This document shows, one piece after another, positions 51,439-60,390 of a stretch of 64,000 nucleotides of DNA. The notes under the pieces were generated by a model. That model saw nothing but the letters and a program-made list of their open reading frames with translations. It searched no databases and had not been told where the DNA came from. The stretch lies in NCBI RefSeq assembly GCF_017742995.1, contig NZ_CP072426.1, positions 930,001 to 994,000 of the forward strand. The letters run 5' to 3'. The DNA comes from Pseudoalteromonas viridis. Lineage in GTDB: Bacteria > Pseudomonadota > Gammaproteobacteria > Enterobacterales > Alteromonadaceae. The position numbers were made by a program, and so were the translations under genes. The stretch's first letter is position 1; each line of letters begins with the position of its first letter.

Positions 51439-52095
51439 TTACTTACTCAGTGCCAGACGTGCTGATAACGCAATAAACAAAGCCCCCAGTACACCGTCAA
51501 GATGAACCGCCCAACGTTTTATTCCTTTAAAGCGCGTTGCTATGGTTTTCGCCAGATTACTGAACGCAGCGGCAAACAATAGATTAACGATAAAGGCAAA
51601 CACACTGAGCATCAGTCCAAGCATGATTAATTGCGTGCTCAGGTCATGATCCGCAGTGGTAAACTGAGGTAAAAACAAACTAAAGAACAACAGCGCTTTG
51701 GGGTTAAGTAAATTATTAAGACACCCTCGCTTTATCAACTCAGCGCCTTTAAGGCCCATGTCGGCCAAATCTGTTTTATCCTGAGAAGGGGCCATACTGC
51801 GATGTTTGTACCAATGCAGTAACATTTTCACCCCCAGATAAGCCAGATAGACGGCACCAACTAGCTTAACTGCCAACGCCACCAGGGGCATGGTTTGCAT
51901 TATCTGGCCGAGGCCAAAAGCCATCAATGTCGTTTGCACAAAGCCTGCAAGCAGGATCCCCAATGCAATATATGCCCCAGCCCAAAACCCTTTCGTTGCA
52001 GAATAACTGGATAACAGCAAAAGATCGGGACCTGGGCTTATCACCAAAAAGAAAATGGTCGTGAAAAACAGAGGTAATAAGGTGACATCTATCAT
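51439..52095 (-). CDS. LysE/RhtB-family amino-acid exporter
   Basis: 218 residues with about six membrane helices and the family hallmark SPGPDLLLLSSYSATKGFWAG at the N-terminus, then LLNPKALLFFSLFLPQF in the centre. Such proteins export amino acids or related metabolites; the specific substrate is unknown. The start ATG 52095 has a GGAAT site. It follows the HTH regulator gene at 52171 on the same strand by about 75 bases and may be cotranscribed with or regulated by it. Confidence 0.9.
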   Translation of the reverse strand: MIDVTLLPLFFTTIFFLVISPGPDLLLLSSYSATKGFWAGAYIALGILLAGFVQTTLMAFGLGQIMQTMPLVALAVKLVGAVYLAYLGVKMLLHWYKHRSMAPSQDKTDLADMGLKGAELIKRGCLNNLLNPKALLFFSLFLPQFTTADHDLSTQLIMLGLMLSVFAFIVNLLFAAAFSNLAKTIATRFKGIKRWAVHLDGVLGALFIALSARLALSK

Positions 52096-52170
52096 GCTAT
52101 TCCAGGGCCAAAAGGTATTTTAAGACATAAATTATGATTTAAGTGTACCCATTTGAATACATAAAATAAA

Positions 52171-52950
52171 TCATGGTTGCGAGGTTTTTGCACTTTGTAC
52201 AGGCGCTTCTGCTTTGTCTTCGCGCCTGAGATCGTTAAACAGCCCCAGCTGCCAGGGACGCATGGCCAGAAACAGGCCGACACTCTGGCGTTTATTCAGC
52301 AATAAACGGGCGTCTTGTTGATTGAGCTGAGCAACTTCTTTGGTGAGCTGCTCCAGACGACGTCGCACCACACTGATGGTGGCCTCACTGTAGCTGCCGC
52401 GTAAATAAAACCGAAAGCTATCCTCACGGTTAAAATCTCCCTGTAAAAACTTGGTCAGTACCTGCTGTTCAATAAAGCGCTCTAACGGACCACCGGGGAT
52501 CCAGCGAAAGTCCTGCGCAACCAGCGACTTATAACGATTGTTGGGCAACAGCTGGATCATGTTCAGGCTATCCAATCGTGCCAGTAGACGAATGCAATCG
52601 AGCGCATCAATTTGATACTGAGAGACAATGTCTTCAAATTGCCAGCCATCACGTACGCACACCGCCACCAAAAACAGTTTGGGGTTTTCCATTAACTCCT
52701 GCTCCTGATCCTGCGTAAGCTGGCTCACCAGCGACTGCTTTTGCTCACCGAGTTCAAACAAGTCCGCCAAAGACAACTGCATCAGGTCGCAGATCTGCTC
52801 GAGCCGTTGCAGGCTGAACTGCTCTGTGGCGAACACGCGTTTAACATTGGCCTCGCTCATGTCCAGTGCATTGGCGACCTCTTTATAGGTTAGTTTGTGC
52901 TGCTTCAATAGCTGTTTAAGCGTTGAAGTAATTAACGGGATCTGGCTCAA
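52171..52950 (-). CDS. HTH transcriptional regulator with large effector region
   Basis: 259 residues from TTG 52950 (AGGAATG ribosome site). The N-terminal Cro/C1-like HTH (about 8-65) is LTYKEVANALDMSEANVKRV, followed by ...LEQICDLMQLSLADLFEL. The long C-terminal part (about 80-235) is helical, without a recognised domain, and is conserved in style with regulators found beside LysE exporters in related genera. It is the first gene of a probable two-gene unit with the LysE-type exporter and diverges from the small exported protein at 53084. Ligand unknown. Confidence 0.83.
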   Translation of the reverse strand: MSQIPLITSTLKQLLKQHKLTYKEVANALDMSEANVKRVFATEQFSLQRLEQICDLMQLSLADLFELGEQKQSLVSQLTQDQEQELMENPKLFLVAVCVRDGWQFEDIVSQYQIDALDCIRLLARLDSLNMIQLLPNNRYKSLVAQDFRWIPGGPLERFIEQQVLTKFLQGDFNREDSFRFYLRGSYSEATISVVRRRLEQLTKEVAQLNQQDARLLLNKRQSVGLFLAMRPWQLGLFNDLRREDKAEAPVQSAKTSQP

Positions 52951-53083
52951 AGTATTACATTCCTATACTTACAGTCTCTGATTACTATACATATTAAATT
53001 TGAGTATACAAATATAATCCCTGCGCTAAATTGGAAAACAAGTCAACGCAAGCCACATGGTTTGTTTACCAGGAGGGAAAAAC

Positions 53084-53434
53084 ATGACTCACTTACTTCG
53101 TTCTGTTTTGTGTACCGCACTCTTAGGCATGGTCTGTACGCAGGCAATGGCCAATGACAGCCATGCATCACAGGCCAGCCATCATGGCAGTCAGGCCAGT
53201 AAGTACAGCGCACTTAGCGTAGGAGAAAGTGCCGTTGCAGGCGCAAAGGTGTCTATGGTTGCAGCTGCTATCCCCGTTGCAGTAGTCGGATTGAGTGCCC
53301 TTTCAATAGGTGCTGCCAGTACTCAGGCCGCGACAGGGTTATCTGACGCCGCCAGCCCAAAACCTTTACCAGTCTGTGACGATATCTTGATAGCAGGACC
53401 GGCACCGGCGCAAGCGCTTAACGAGGAGCTGTAA
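53084..53434 (+). CDS. Small exported Ala/Ser-rich protein of unknown function
   Basis: 116 residues from ATG 53084 after AGGAGGG; an upstream in-frame start has no ribosome site. Signal peptide (MVCTQAMA), then a His/Ser-rich stretch (SHASQASHHGSQASKYSA), a hydrophobic Gly/Ala helix (about 55-82) that could insert in a membrane, and a short tail with one Cys. The His-rich segment could bind metal. I recognise no domain. It ends two bases before the DUF2145 gene, so it belongs to an operon with DUF2145 and the YiaAB-like protein. Function unknown. Confidence 0.72.
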   Translation: MTHLLRSVLCTALLGMVCTQAMANDSHASQASHHGSQASKYSALSVGESAVAGAKVSMVAAAIPVAVVGLSALSIGAASTQAATGLSDAASPKPLPVCDDILIAGPAPAQALNEEL

Positions 53435-53436
53435 CA

Positions 53437-54245
53437 ATGAAATGGATACAAGGACTGTGTATGGCCGCAGCATTTAGTGCCAGCACGCACACTTTTGCAG
53501 GCAGCCAGAATAGTGGCGAAGCCCGATTTGAAGCAAACCAGATTGCTCAGTTTGCCAAGCAGGTTGAGCGTTATGCTGCAAACCAGGGCGCACACGTATT
53601 TGTTATCGGCCGGGTTGGCCGAGCGCTGGAAGACTTGCCCAAGGGCATCGAATTTACCCATGTCGCCCTGGCGGTGTATTCCGAGCTCACAACCACCGAT
53701 GGCGAAAAAAGCAGGGCTATGCCATTCACAATTTATATCAGCTGAGCGACGACCCCGGCACCAGTCAGCTGATAGTCGATTATCCAACGGACTTTTTCTG
53801 GTCAGTACATGACCTTAAAGCAGCTATTGCGGTCCCCAGCCGGGCATTACAACAAAAGTTGCTAAACGCCATTGCGCAGGGGGTACCAGAAAAGGTCCAC
53901 AATCCACGCTACTCTGTGGTGGCCAACCCCTTTAATAATCAAAAACAGAACTGCACCGAGCATACGCTGAATGTGATCAATGCAGCATTATATAACACCA
54001 CAGATATGGCACAGCTCAAAGTGAATACGCGGGCCTATTTTAAGCCGCAAACACTCACTATCAGCCGTTTTAAACTGGCACTGGGCGCGTTCTTTAACGA
54101 GGGCATCGACAGCAGCGACCATCAGGGTAAGGTCAAAACCACCACCTTTCGCGCTATCGCCCAATACCTGAACGACAATCAGTTGCTGGCCCACAGCACA
54201 GTGCTGACGCCGGACGGCCCGGTTGAATTGAAATACCCACTTTAG
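53437..54245 (+). pseudogene. DUF2145 family protein, frame broken at a homopolymer
   Basis: The first frame runs from ATG 53437 through a signal peptide (FSASTHTFA) and KGIEFTHVALAVYSELTTTDGE, then stops at 53743-53745. The rest of the DUF2145 domain continues in the -1 frame (GYAIHNLYQLSDD..., ending LKYPL at 54245). Adding one A to the A6 run at 53705-53710 restores a continuous product of about 269 residues. Explanations are a sequencing indel, a recent mutation, or slippage at the A-run (ribosome -1 or polymerase). Intact DUF2145 proteins are exported and of unknown function. It sits in an operon between the small exported protein and a YiaAB-like protein. Confidence 0.8.
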
Positions 54246-54256
54246 GAGAACAGATT

Positions 54257-54703
54257 ATGACCCATTCAACCCCTTATGCACCAAGTAAAGCATTTCGATT
54301 GGCCTCTGTGGCAGCCCTGCTGATTGGTATTGCCTGTTACCTGATTGGCCTGTTCAACGCACAAATGGCCTTAAATGAAAAAGGCTATTACCTGATTGCC
54401 CTGCTGTATGGACTGTTTTCTGCTGTATCACTACAAAAGTGTATTCGTGACCGGCAGGAGCAAATCCCGACCTCAAACCTCTATTATTTATTGAGCCTGG
54501 CCTCCACCGTGCTGGCCATCGTCTTACTGGTATTTGCCCTGTGGCGCGCCGAGTTACTGCTTAGTGAAAAGGGCTTTTATGGTATCGCGTATCTGATGAG
54601 CCTGTATGCCGCTATTGCCGTTCAAAAGAACGTTCGGGATAGTCAGAGCTTAGAGCAAGACACGTCCGCCCCCACCGCGAATAGCACGGATGGTGAAGAG
54701 TAA
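54257..54703 (+). CDS. YiaA/YiaB-like inner membrane protein
   Basis: 148 residues with four membrane helices arranged as two YiaAB repeats. Each repeat contains a two-helix hairpin with the family motif: GLFNAQMALNEKGYYLIALL, then AVSLQKCIRD; and WRAELLLSEKGFYGIAYLMS, then AIAVQKNVRD. The function of the YiaA/YiaB family is unknown. ATG 54257 follows TAGGAGA. It lies 11 bases after the DUF2145 gene, and the C-terminal tail is acidic. A very strong hairpin follows, so the operon ends here. Confidence 0.9.
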   Translation: MTHSTPYAPSKAFRLASVAALLIGIACYLIGLFNAQMALNEKGYYLIALLYGLFSAVSLQKCIRDRQEQIPTSNLYYLLSLASTVLAIVLLVFALWRAELLLSEKGFYGIAYLMSLYAAIAVQKNVRDSQSLEQDTSAPTANSTDGEE

Positions 54704-54710
54704 GCTGAGA

Positions 54711-54739
54711 TTTTAAGGCCGCACAGTGCGGCCTTAAAA
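54711..54739 (+). terminator. Strong terminator after YiaAB-like gene
   Basis: A 14-base near-perfect palindrome TTTTAAGGCCGCAC/GTGCGGCCTTAAAA, followed by TAGTG. The flanking T and A tracts make it a plausible terminator in both directions. Confidence 0.85.
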
Positions 54740-54859
54740 TAGTGACACAAGAAGATCAGGTTGAGTGCCATCTAAAGCCACTTTGGCCATTCTTTACTTG
54801 CATTTGAGCCCTGTTAAGTTTAAATGACAGGCACAAGGATCTGACATTGTGAGACGTCT

Positions 54860-56563
54860 ATGGAAAATTTACTAAGCGCACGGCAACTATTACTCGTTGC
54901 CCTGTTGCAGAGCTTTTTACTGATCATTCTGCATCAGTCTGTTGAATTCGAATTCTGGCCGGGCCTGTCACCACACTGGCTGTTTGCGGCTTACTCCTTA
55001 GTCGTGTTTCTACCCTCAACACTCATTTATTCAAGCTTTACCCAGCTCAAGCGCGCTTTTTACATTCAGCTGGGCATGTATGCTCTGCTGTTCACGCTGT
55101 GCGGCTATTATATTGGCAGCCAGCTGTTACCCGAACGCGCGCCTTTGCCCTCGCAAGCCTGGCCTTACCCGCTTATTGTCTTCCTTGCCTCGGTGCTGCT
55201 CGTTCCCTGGATAACCCAAAATGCGAAGGAAAACTGGCTGCCCGACTACGACACCTTAAGCCGCGCCATGGGGCGCTTTTTGCTGGTCTTTGCAGCGGCG
55301 CAGCTATTCACTCTGTCGGTGCTGATGTTGTTGATGCTCTGGGCCGGACTGTTTGAGGTTATTGAGATCAGCTTTTTTACCGAGCTGTTTTCAGAGCCCT
55401 GGTTTTACTACCCGGCCATCACATTAAGCCAGGCCATTGGGGTGATCCAGGCCCGTAGTCGCAGCAACCTGGCCAGTCAGCTGTTCGCCATTTGCCGTAA
55501 CTTTGCCACCTTATTGTTGCCAGTGCTGGTTGCCGTGGCCTTGTTGTTTATCATCGCGGTATCATTCAGCGAGCTGGAGACTCTGTGGAAAAACGGCGGC
55601 AGTGCGCTTATCTTTGTGCTGGTCGGCGCCATAGTGCTGTGCCTGAATTTGGCTAAAGACACACTGGCACAGCGCCTGTGGTATCGGCGCTTCATCACGC
55701 TGGGACTGGTTTTGCTGCCCTGCTACCTGGCGCTCAGCGGTTGGGGGCTACAGCTCAGAATTGAGCAGTATGGACTGAGTCTCGCTCGTCTGTGGGCGGT
55801 GCTTATCGCGCTTATCAGCATGGCAATTTGCTTGGGGTATGTCTGGCAACTGATTGCGCACAAAGCCAACTGGCACACCCGGCTGAGCTCGGTTAACCGC
55901 CCGGTGACTTTATCTTTGTTTGCTTTATTGATTGCGACCCAAACCCCTTTGCTCGACTTTCGGGGCCTGAGTGTTGCCTCTCAGGTTGAGCGGCTCACAA
56001 CGGGCATCACTCAGCCTGCGGATTTCGACCCTCGCTATCTGGTCAACGAGCTGGGAAAACAAGGGCTGCAAGCACTCGAGGCACTGCAACAGGAAGTCAG
56101 CGACGAGCAACTAAAACGCCGGATCGACACCGCACTGGCTCTGGAAACACAGCCTTTGACCTCGCAAACCTTGCTGGCACTTATCGACATGTCTGAAGAT
56201 GACAAGCGGGCCCTGCCCCAAGAATTACAAAGCGCACTGGAAAATTTTGCCAAACACAATACTCATTTGTTCGATGACGCCACGGAATTGCTACTTAAGC
56301 CCATTCAGCTGGATAACACACCTGAACCTGAGTATTTATTTGTAGCCAGTACCCAGCAAAGAGTCGAGTTACGGGTTTTTTATCTCGGGGTGATCGATGG
56401 CAAGCTGGGCTGGCAAAGCGGCTACATGGAACGAAAAGTATACGACAGACAATCACAAGATCTGCTCGATGCACTCAGGTCGGGCAACTTTGAGCTGGCC
56501 GAGCCCAGATTTAAGGAGCTCAAAGTGGGTGGGCAACTCTATCAACTAAACAGCCCGTTTTAA
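54860..56563 (+). CDS. DUF4153 domain membrane protein
   Basis: 567 residues. About ten or eleven membrane helices fill the first 370 residues, and a soluble helical C-terminal domain (about 385-567) follows. The middle segment with WYYPAITLSQAIGV-like and SELETLWKNGGSALIFVLVG elements places it in the DUF4153 family of large membrane proteins of unknown function. The ATG at 54860 has only a weak ribosome site (GACGTCT). It is monocistronic and its stop codon overlaps the stop codon of the convergent GNAT gene by four bases inside a hairpin. Confidence 0.85.
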   Translation: MENLLSARQLLLVALLQSFLLIILHQSVEFEFWPGLSPHWLFAAYSLVVFLPSTLIYSSFTQLKRAFYIQLGMYALLFTLCGYYIGSQLLPERAPLPSQAWPYPLIVFLASVLLVPWITQNAKENWLPDYDTLSRAMGRFLLVFAAAQLFTLSVLMLLMLWAGLFEVIEISFFTELFSEPWFYYPAITLSQAIGVIQARSRSNLASQLFAICRNFATLLLPVLVAVALLFIIAVSFSELETLWKNGGSALIFVLVGAIVLCLNLAKDTLAQRLWYRRFITLGLVLLPCYLALSGWGLQLRIEQYGLSLARLWAVLIALISMAICLGYVWQLIAHKANWHTRLSSVNRPVTLSLFALLIATQTPLLDFRGLSVASQVERLTTGITQPADFDPRYLVNELGKQGLQALEALQQEVSDEQLKRRIDTALALETQPLTSQTLLALIDMSEDDKRALPQELQSALENFAKHNTHLFDDATELLLKPIQLDNTPEPEYLFVASTQQRVELRVFYLGVIDGKLGWQSGYMERKVYDRQSQDLLDALRSGNFELAEPRFKELKVGGQLYQLNSPF

Positions 56564-56570
56564 CGGGCTG
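56551..56570. terminator. Hairpin shared by two overlapping convergent stop codons
   Basis: Stem CAGCCCGTT/AACGGGCTG with the two stop codons in or next to the loop. The DUF4153 gene stops at 56561-56563 and the GNAT gene, on the other strand, at 56560-56562. The hairpin itself is therefore made of the last codons of both genes. Confidence 0.75.
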
Positions 56571-57144
56571 TGAGTTTTGCTTTGAGGTGGTTACGCACGG
56601 CCGGCCATTCACTGGCCAGAATTGAGTAGACCGCCGTATCGCGAATGGAGCCATCCGCCAGGATCTGATGGCTTCTGAGCACCCCGTCCAGTTTGGCGCC
56701 CAGACGCTCAATGGCTTTGCGTGACGCATGATTGAAAAAGTGTGTTTTAAACTCTAACGAGAGCGCACCGCACTGCTCAAATAGGTTTTCCATCAAGAGT
56801 AATTTTGCCTCGGTATTCACTGGCGTACGACGCACCGCAGCGCTGTACCAGGTATACCCGATTGAGGCTCGCTTGTGCTCGGGTTTAATATCGTAGTAGC
56901 GCGTAGTCCCGACGATATGGCCGCTGGCAATTGACCTGACGACATAAGCCACCTGATCGTCTGTACTCTTACTGAGTGCCTTTTGCACATAACTTGGCAT
57001 TTGCTCCGGTGAAGGCACATTCGCATACCAAAGCTTCCAGCTTTGGCCATCCTCCACAGCATCTTGCAGCTCCTCTACATGCTCCATTGAAAGTGGCTCT
57101 AACCGAATGTAACGTCCTTCGAGAGGGGTATTTTGTATCCACAT
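56560..57144 (-). CDS. GNAT family N-acetyltransferase (RimJ/RimL-like)
   Basis: 194 residues from ATG 57144. The sequence has the RimJ/RimL-like acetyltransferase layout: LEGRYIRLEPLSMEHVEEL at the start, HIVGTTRYYDI, IGYTWYSAAVRRTPVNTEAK with the acetyl-CoA site, and FFNHASRKAIERLGAKLDGV. These proteins acetylate the N-terminus of proteins or small amines; the substrate is unknown. The start has a weak ribosome site. It lies 10 bases downstream of the TPR-like lipoprotein gene and may share its transcript. Confidence 0.88.
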   Translation of the reverse strand: MWIQNTPLEGRYIRLEPLSMEHVEELQDAVEDGQSWKLWYANVPSPEQMPSYVQKALSKSTDDQVAYVVRSIASGHIVGTTRYYDIKPEHKRASIGYTWYSAAVRRTPVNTEAKLLLMENLFEQCGALSLEFKTHFFNHASRKAIERLGAKLDGVLRSHQILADGSIRDTAVYSILASEWPAVRNHLKAKLTAR

Positions 57145-57154
57145 ATTTAGCTCA

Positions 57155-58240
57155 CTATGATGACTGATAGGCTTGTTTAAACTGCGCATATTGCGTTGAT
57201 TTCATAAAGTTTTCACTGTTTGCGATATCGGCCAGCTGTTGCTCAGAAAATTGGATAGCAAAGGTCTCTTTCATAAAATTAAGCAACTCAACGGTATAGT
57301 CGTGCTCGTCGCTGATCAGCGCAACCTGTAGCATGATCAGATAGCCATAGGCGCCACCCGCGTTTCGATACAGTCCGTCCAGTGCAATACCAAACGCGTC
57401 GCGCTTATGGCCTAAATACGCATGCACCATGGCCTTTTCCATTAAAATTGGCGGGCTTGAGCGAATATCGTCAGGCAGGTGTTCAAACTCTGCCAGTGCC
57501 TGTTGGTATTGCGCCATACTACGATACAGGTTTGCTTTAAGCAGCCCATGATACACATTCTCGCTGTCTTTGAGCAAAGTCTCGCAGAACAGCTGATGCT
57601 GCTCACCCTCACAGGTTTCAAGGGCGCGGAACAAAGTTTCGTGCACAATTGGCAAGGTTTTAACCTCGCCAGGGAGTTGCTGGTACTTTTCCAGCGCTAA
57701 CTCAGATTCTTTCTTTTCCAGGTGCTCGGTCACCACCGCTATCGCTTCTTCATGTCCTGCCGATTTAATCTGCTGATCATATTCAGCGAAAAAACGCACC
57801 AAACTGGAGCGGTAACTCAGGTTATTGACGTCCACCAGTCTGTAGTCCTGTTTGGTCAAAGTGATATCGACCAGTGCAAAGGTGCCATTGTTATGAGAGA
57901 AAATATACCGGCTCAGCCAGTAGTCACCCACTTCTCGGCTGTGGCTGTAAACAATATGTTCAAAAGAAGCCAGGCCAATGATTGCGCCGATCGAAATATA
58001 GGCACTCTTCATGGCAAACTTGGGATCTGCCACGCCCAGTTTATTTTTCACGTAAGCTTCACTGGCATGTCGGTCGATCATGGCCAGCAACACATCCTCA
58101 TTGGGATTTTTAAACAAGTATTCCAGCTTTTTGTTGGCTTCGTAAATGGTGGCTGAAGTTTCCAAAAATGTGGCTTTGTTGGTCGACGCACAGCCAGACA
58201 AAACACAGATTAAAACCAGCAGACTCAATAACTGTTTCAT
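57155..58240 (-). CDS. Lipoprotein with helical repeats, partner of transglutaminase-like protein
   Basis: 361 residues. The signal peptide ends in a lipobox (LSGC, Cys at about residue 17), so it is membrane-anchored. The first about 150 residues form a mixed alpha/beta domain of unknown type; the C-terminal half is helical with TPR-like pairs (ALAEFEHLPDDIRSSPPILM, KAMVHAYLGHKRDAFGIALD). The ATG overlaps the stop of the DUF3857/transglutaminase gene by four bases (ATGA), implying tight coupling and perhaps a physical complex. Specific function unknown. Confidence 0.8.
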   Translation of the reverse strand: MKQLLSLLVLICVLSGCASTNKATFLETSATIYEANKKLEYLFKNPNEDVLLAMIDRHASEAYVKNKLGVADPKFAMKSAYISIGAIIGLASFEHIVYSHSREVGDYWLSRYIFSHNNGTFALVDITLTKQDYRLVDVNNLSYRSSLVRFFAEYDQQIKSAGHEEAIAVVTEHLEKKESELALEKYQQLPGEVKTLPIVHETLFRALETCEGEQHQLFCETLLKDSENVYHGLLKANLYRSMAQYQQALAEFEHLPDDIRSSPPILMEKAMVHAYLGHKRDAFGIALDGLYRNAGGAYGYLIMLQVALISDEHDYTVELLNFMKETFAIQFSEQQLADIANSENFMKSTQYAQFKQAYQSS

Positions 58241-60258
58241 AGTGATTCTCCGACAAATTTCATCTTGGTTTTATTTTCAAGCTGTTGGATAAAGTCCTGA
58301 AATAAGGTGTAGTTAGGGTTAGTCTCAACCTCCATCACTGTGCCACCAAAGCCACTATACTTGTTTGCCTGTTTGATCTTACTGAGGTGAGCAGGCACCG
58401 CCTCCACCGGCACAAATTCCTGCAAAGCTTCATACCGGGCATGGAAAGTTACCCGGCGACGGTCGTATTCCATGGCGCTATCAATTTGCACATAAGGGTC
58501 GGCAAAGGATTTCTGATAAGCCAGCGCACTAAAGTCTACATCTGCCGGCATCAGTAACGTCACACGCTGAGACAAAGACAATGGATACGCCTTCGCCAGC
58601 GGCTGTTTACGGCGCACTGTTTGAGGAAGTTTAACGTACTGACTGACATTGCCAGCCGAGAGATAAAACTCGGCCGCGCCATTTTCTCCCGGTTGCCAAA
58701 AATCAGGCACCCAGTAAGATTCAACCACTGTGATCACATTGTCCCGGCGATTATCGCTAAACGTGATAGGCGTTTTTACCTGCACGCCCGGATAAAATTG
58801 CGCGTAGTAGTTCAAAGAATGTTCCTGAAAAACCTTTTTCTGCGATGAGGCCAGCTGATAACGCAGGCGCTCAGCCTGCCAGCCATAGTACTGAGATTCA
58901 ATCCGCCATTGAACCGGCGAGACATAATCCGGTGCAACGATCATTTCATTGATATCAATACCATGACGGGCGGGCTTGATATTCACTTCAGTCAAGGCAT
59001 CGGACTGGCTGTCAACCAGCAGTGCACTGCCGTAGTCTGGCTGATGTAAACTGCTCAGGCGGCTTCCCTGATAGTTAATGGTCGGGTCAACCCAGTATGC
59101 TTCACCGTCCAGAGTAAAGTGGGTGATCACATGATTAAAGGCACTATGAGTAGGTAAATACTCACTAATATAGGCGCGTTTATCCGTAGAAACCAGAGCT
59201 GGCTGGGCGTCAACATCCAGCGCTCGCAGCAAGGTATTGAGCAACAAAGTTTTATCCTTGCAATCTCCAAAGCGTTTCTCAAATACCTGATGAGGCATAT
59301 TAGGTTGATGCGAATTAACGCCTAATTCCAGACCGAGATAACGGATCTCATCCTGCACAAACGTGATCGCCTGCTCAATGGCCTGCTGTTTGGGTAAGGC
59401 TTTTAGTTCATTAATGTAGGCTGTCAGTTCAGGGCTGTGCTCGGTTTTAACCTTAAACAGCTCAGCTGCCCAGGATTGCACTTCAAGCCAGGAGTTAAAC
59501 TCGGTGAACTGAATATAAGGAAAAGGACTAAACCAGCCGGGCAGTTCGTTTTCTACCGTGTGTGCAATGCTGTTTTCAACTTTCACGGTATAGGTTTGTG
59601 TGCCCTCACTTTGCTGGTGCTGCACCTGTGTATTAAGGTTGCCAAATACTTTATGCGCCACTTGCTTATCGTCTGGCAGGGTCAGTTTAAAGCTCAGCAA
59701 GTCAACCGCTACACCCCAGCCCAGGTTGTCAAAGTAACTGAAACGCTCACCCAAAACCGGGTTGCTACCCGATAAGCTATAGCTGTAATCAAGTTCATCG
59801 CCGACCCGAATATCCTGAAGCAAGATCAACGCATCAAACAAGCCCAGATACATGTTGTTTTTCTGGTCCTCTTCGGCATTGATCACTTTGATGTCCTGCG
59901 CGGCTAACTGGTAAACGGCTTTGCCGTCTCGCCATACTGTGACATTGTGAAACACCAATTGCTGATAAGCCGGATTAAAGCGCACTCTGACTGTACTGCC
60001 CTCCTGCACCCCAGCCGCATCGGTAAACACAAATCGATTATGAGAAACCGCTGTCACACCTGCGGCATCGCTCACCTGGCGATCAACCAGGCGATAATGA
60101 AGTGGTTTTCTTAAGCTTTCAGGTAACGCTGGCAGTGATTGCTTCGACGCCCAAGCCGGGGCCGATGAAATTGTTACATCGGGACGTTCACCGAGCGCCC
60201 TGACAGGATTAAACCAGACCATCAGGACGATGGTGAATAGCATGTATAGCTGCTTCAT
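58237..60258 (-). CDS. DUF3857 and transglutaminase-like protein, exported
   Basis: 673 residues from ATG 60258; an in-frame extension upstream is rejected because the signal peptide (MKQLYMLFTIVLMVWFNPVRA) begins here. The N-terminal half is a DUF3857 domain (about 50-240). A transglutaminase-like cysteine-protease fold follows, with its catalytic Cys in RFGDCKDKTLLL, His in PTHSAFNHVITH and Asp in WVDPTINYQG. A beta-rich C-terminal region ends the protein. Such exported pairs are common in Bacteroidetes and Alteromonadales, substrate unknown. It overlaps the downstream lipoprotein gene by four bases. Confidence 0.9.
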   Translation of the reverse strand: MKQLYMLFTIVLMVWFNPVRALGERPDVTISSAPAWASKQSLPALPESLRKPLHYRLVDRQVSDAAGVTAVSHNRFVFTDAAGVQEGSTVRVRFNPAYQQLVFHNVTVWRDGKAVYQLAAQDIKVINAEEDQKNNMYLGLFDALILLQDIRVGDELDYSYSLSGSNPVLGERFSYFDNLGWGVAVDLLSFKLTLPDDKQVAHKVFGNLNTQVQHQQSEGTQTYTVKVENSIAHTVENELPGWFSPFPYIQFTEFNSWLEVQSWAAELFKVKTEHSPELTAYINELKALPKQQAIEQAITFVQDEIRYLGLELGVNSHQPNMPHQVFEKRFGDCKDKTLLLNTLLRALDVDAQPALVSTDKRAYISEYLPTHSAFNHVITHFTLDGEAYWVDPTINYQGSRLSSLHQPDYGSALLVDSQSDALTEVNIKPARHGIDINEMIVAPDYVSPVQWRIESQYYGWQAERLRYQLASSQKKVFQEHSLNYYAQFYPGVQVKTPITFSDNRRDNVITVVESYWVPDFWQPGENGAAEFYLSAGNVSQYVKLPQTVRRKQPLAKAYPLSLSQRVTLLMPADVDFSALAYQKSFADPYVQIDSAMEYDRRRVTFHARYEALQEFVPVEAVPAHLSKIKQANKYSGFGGTVMEVETNPNYTLFQDFIQQLENKTKMKFVGESL

Positions 60259-60390
60259 AATACTCAACTTTTTACTCTTCCCTGAACAGCTGACTGTGGC
60301 TCTCAGGCATCTTTTTGGACATAAACACTTCAGTTTATACAGACAGGCAACTGCCGACTGCACACTACCAGAGCGCTTTATTGTTCTACC

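Noticed and set aside
53859..54245. Second DUF2145 fragment as a separate gene
   Set aside because: It has no ribosome site and continues the same domain as the upstream frame; a single-base shift in an A6 run explains the split.
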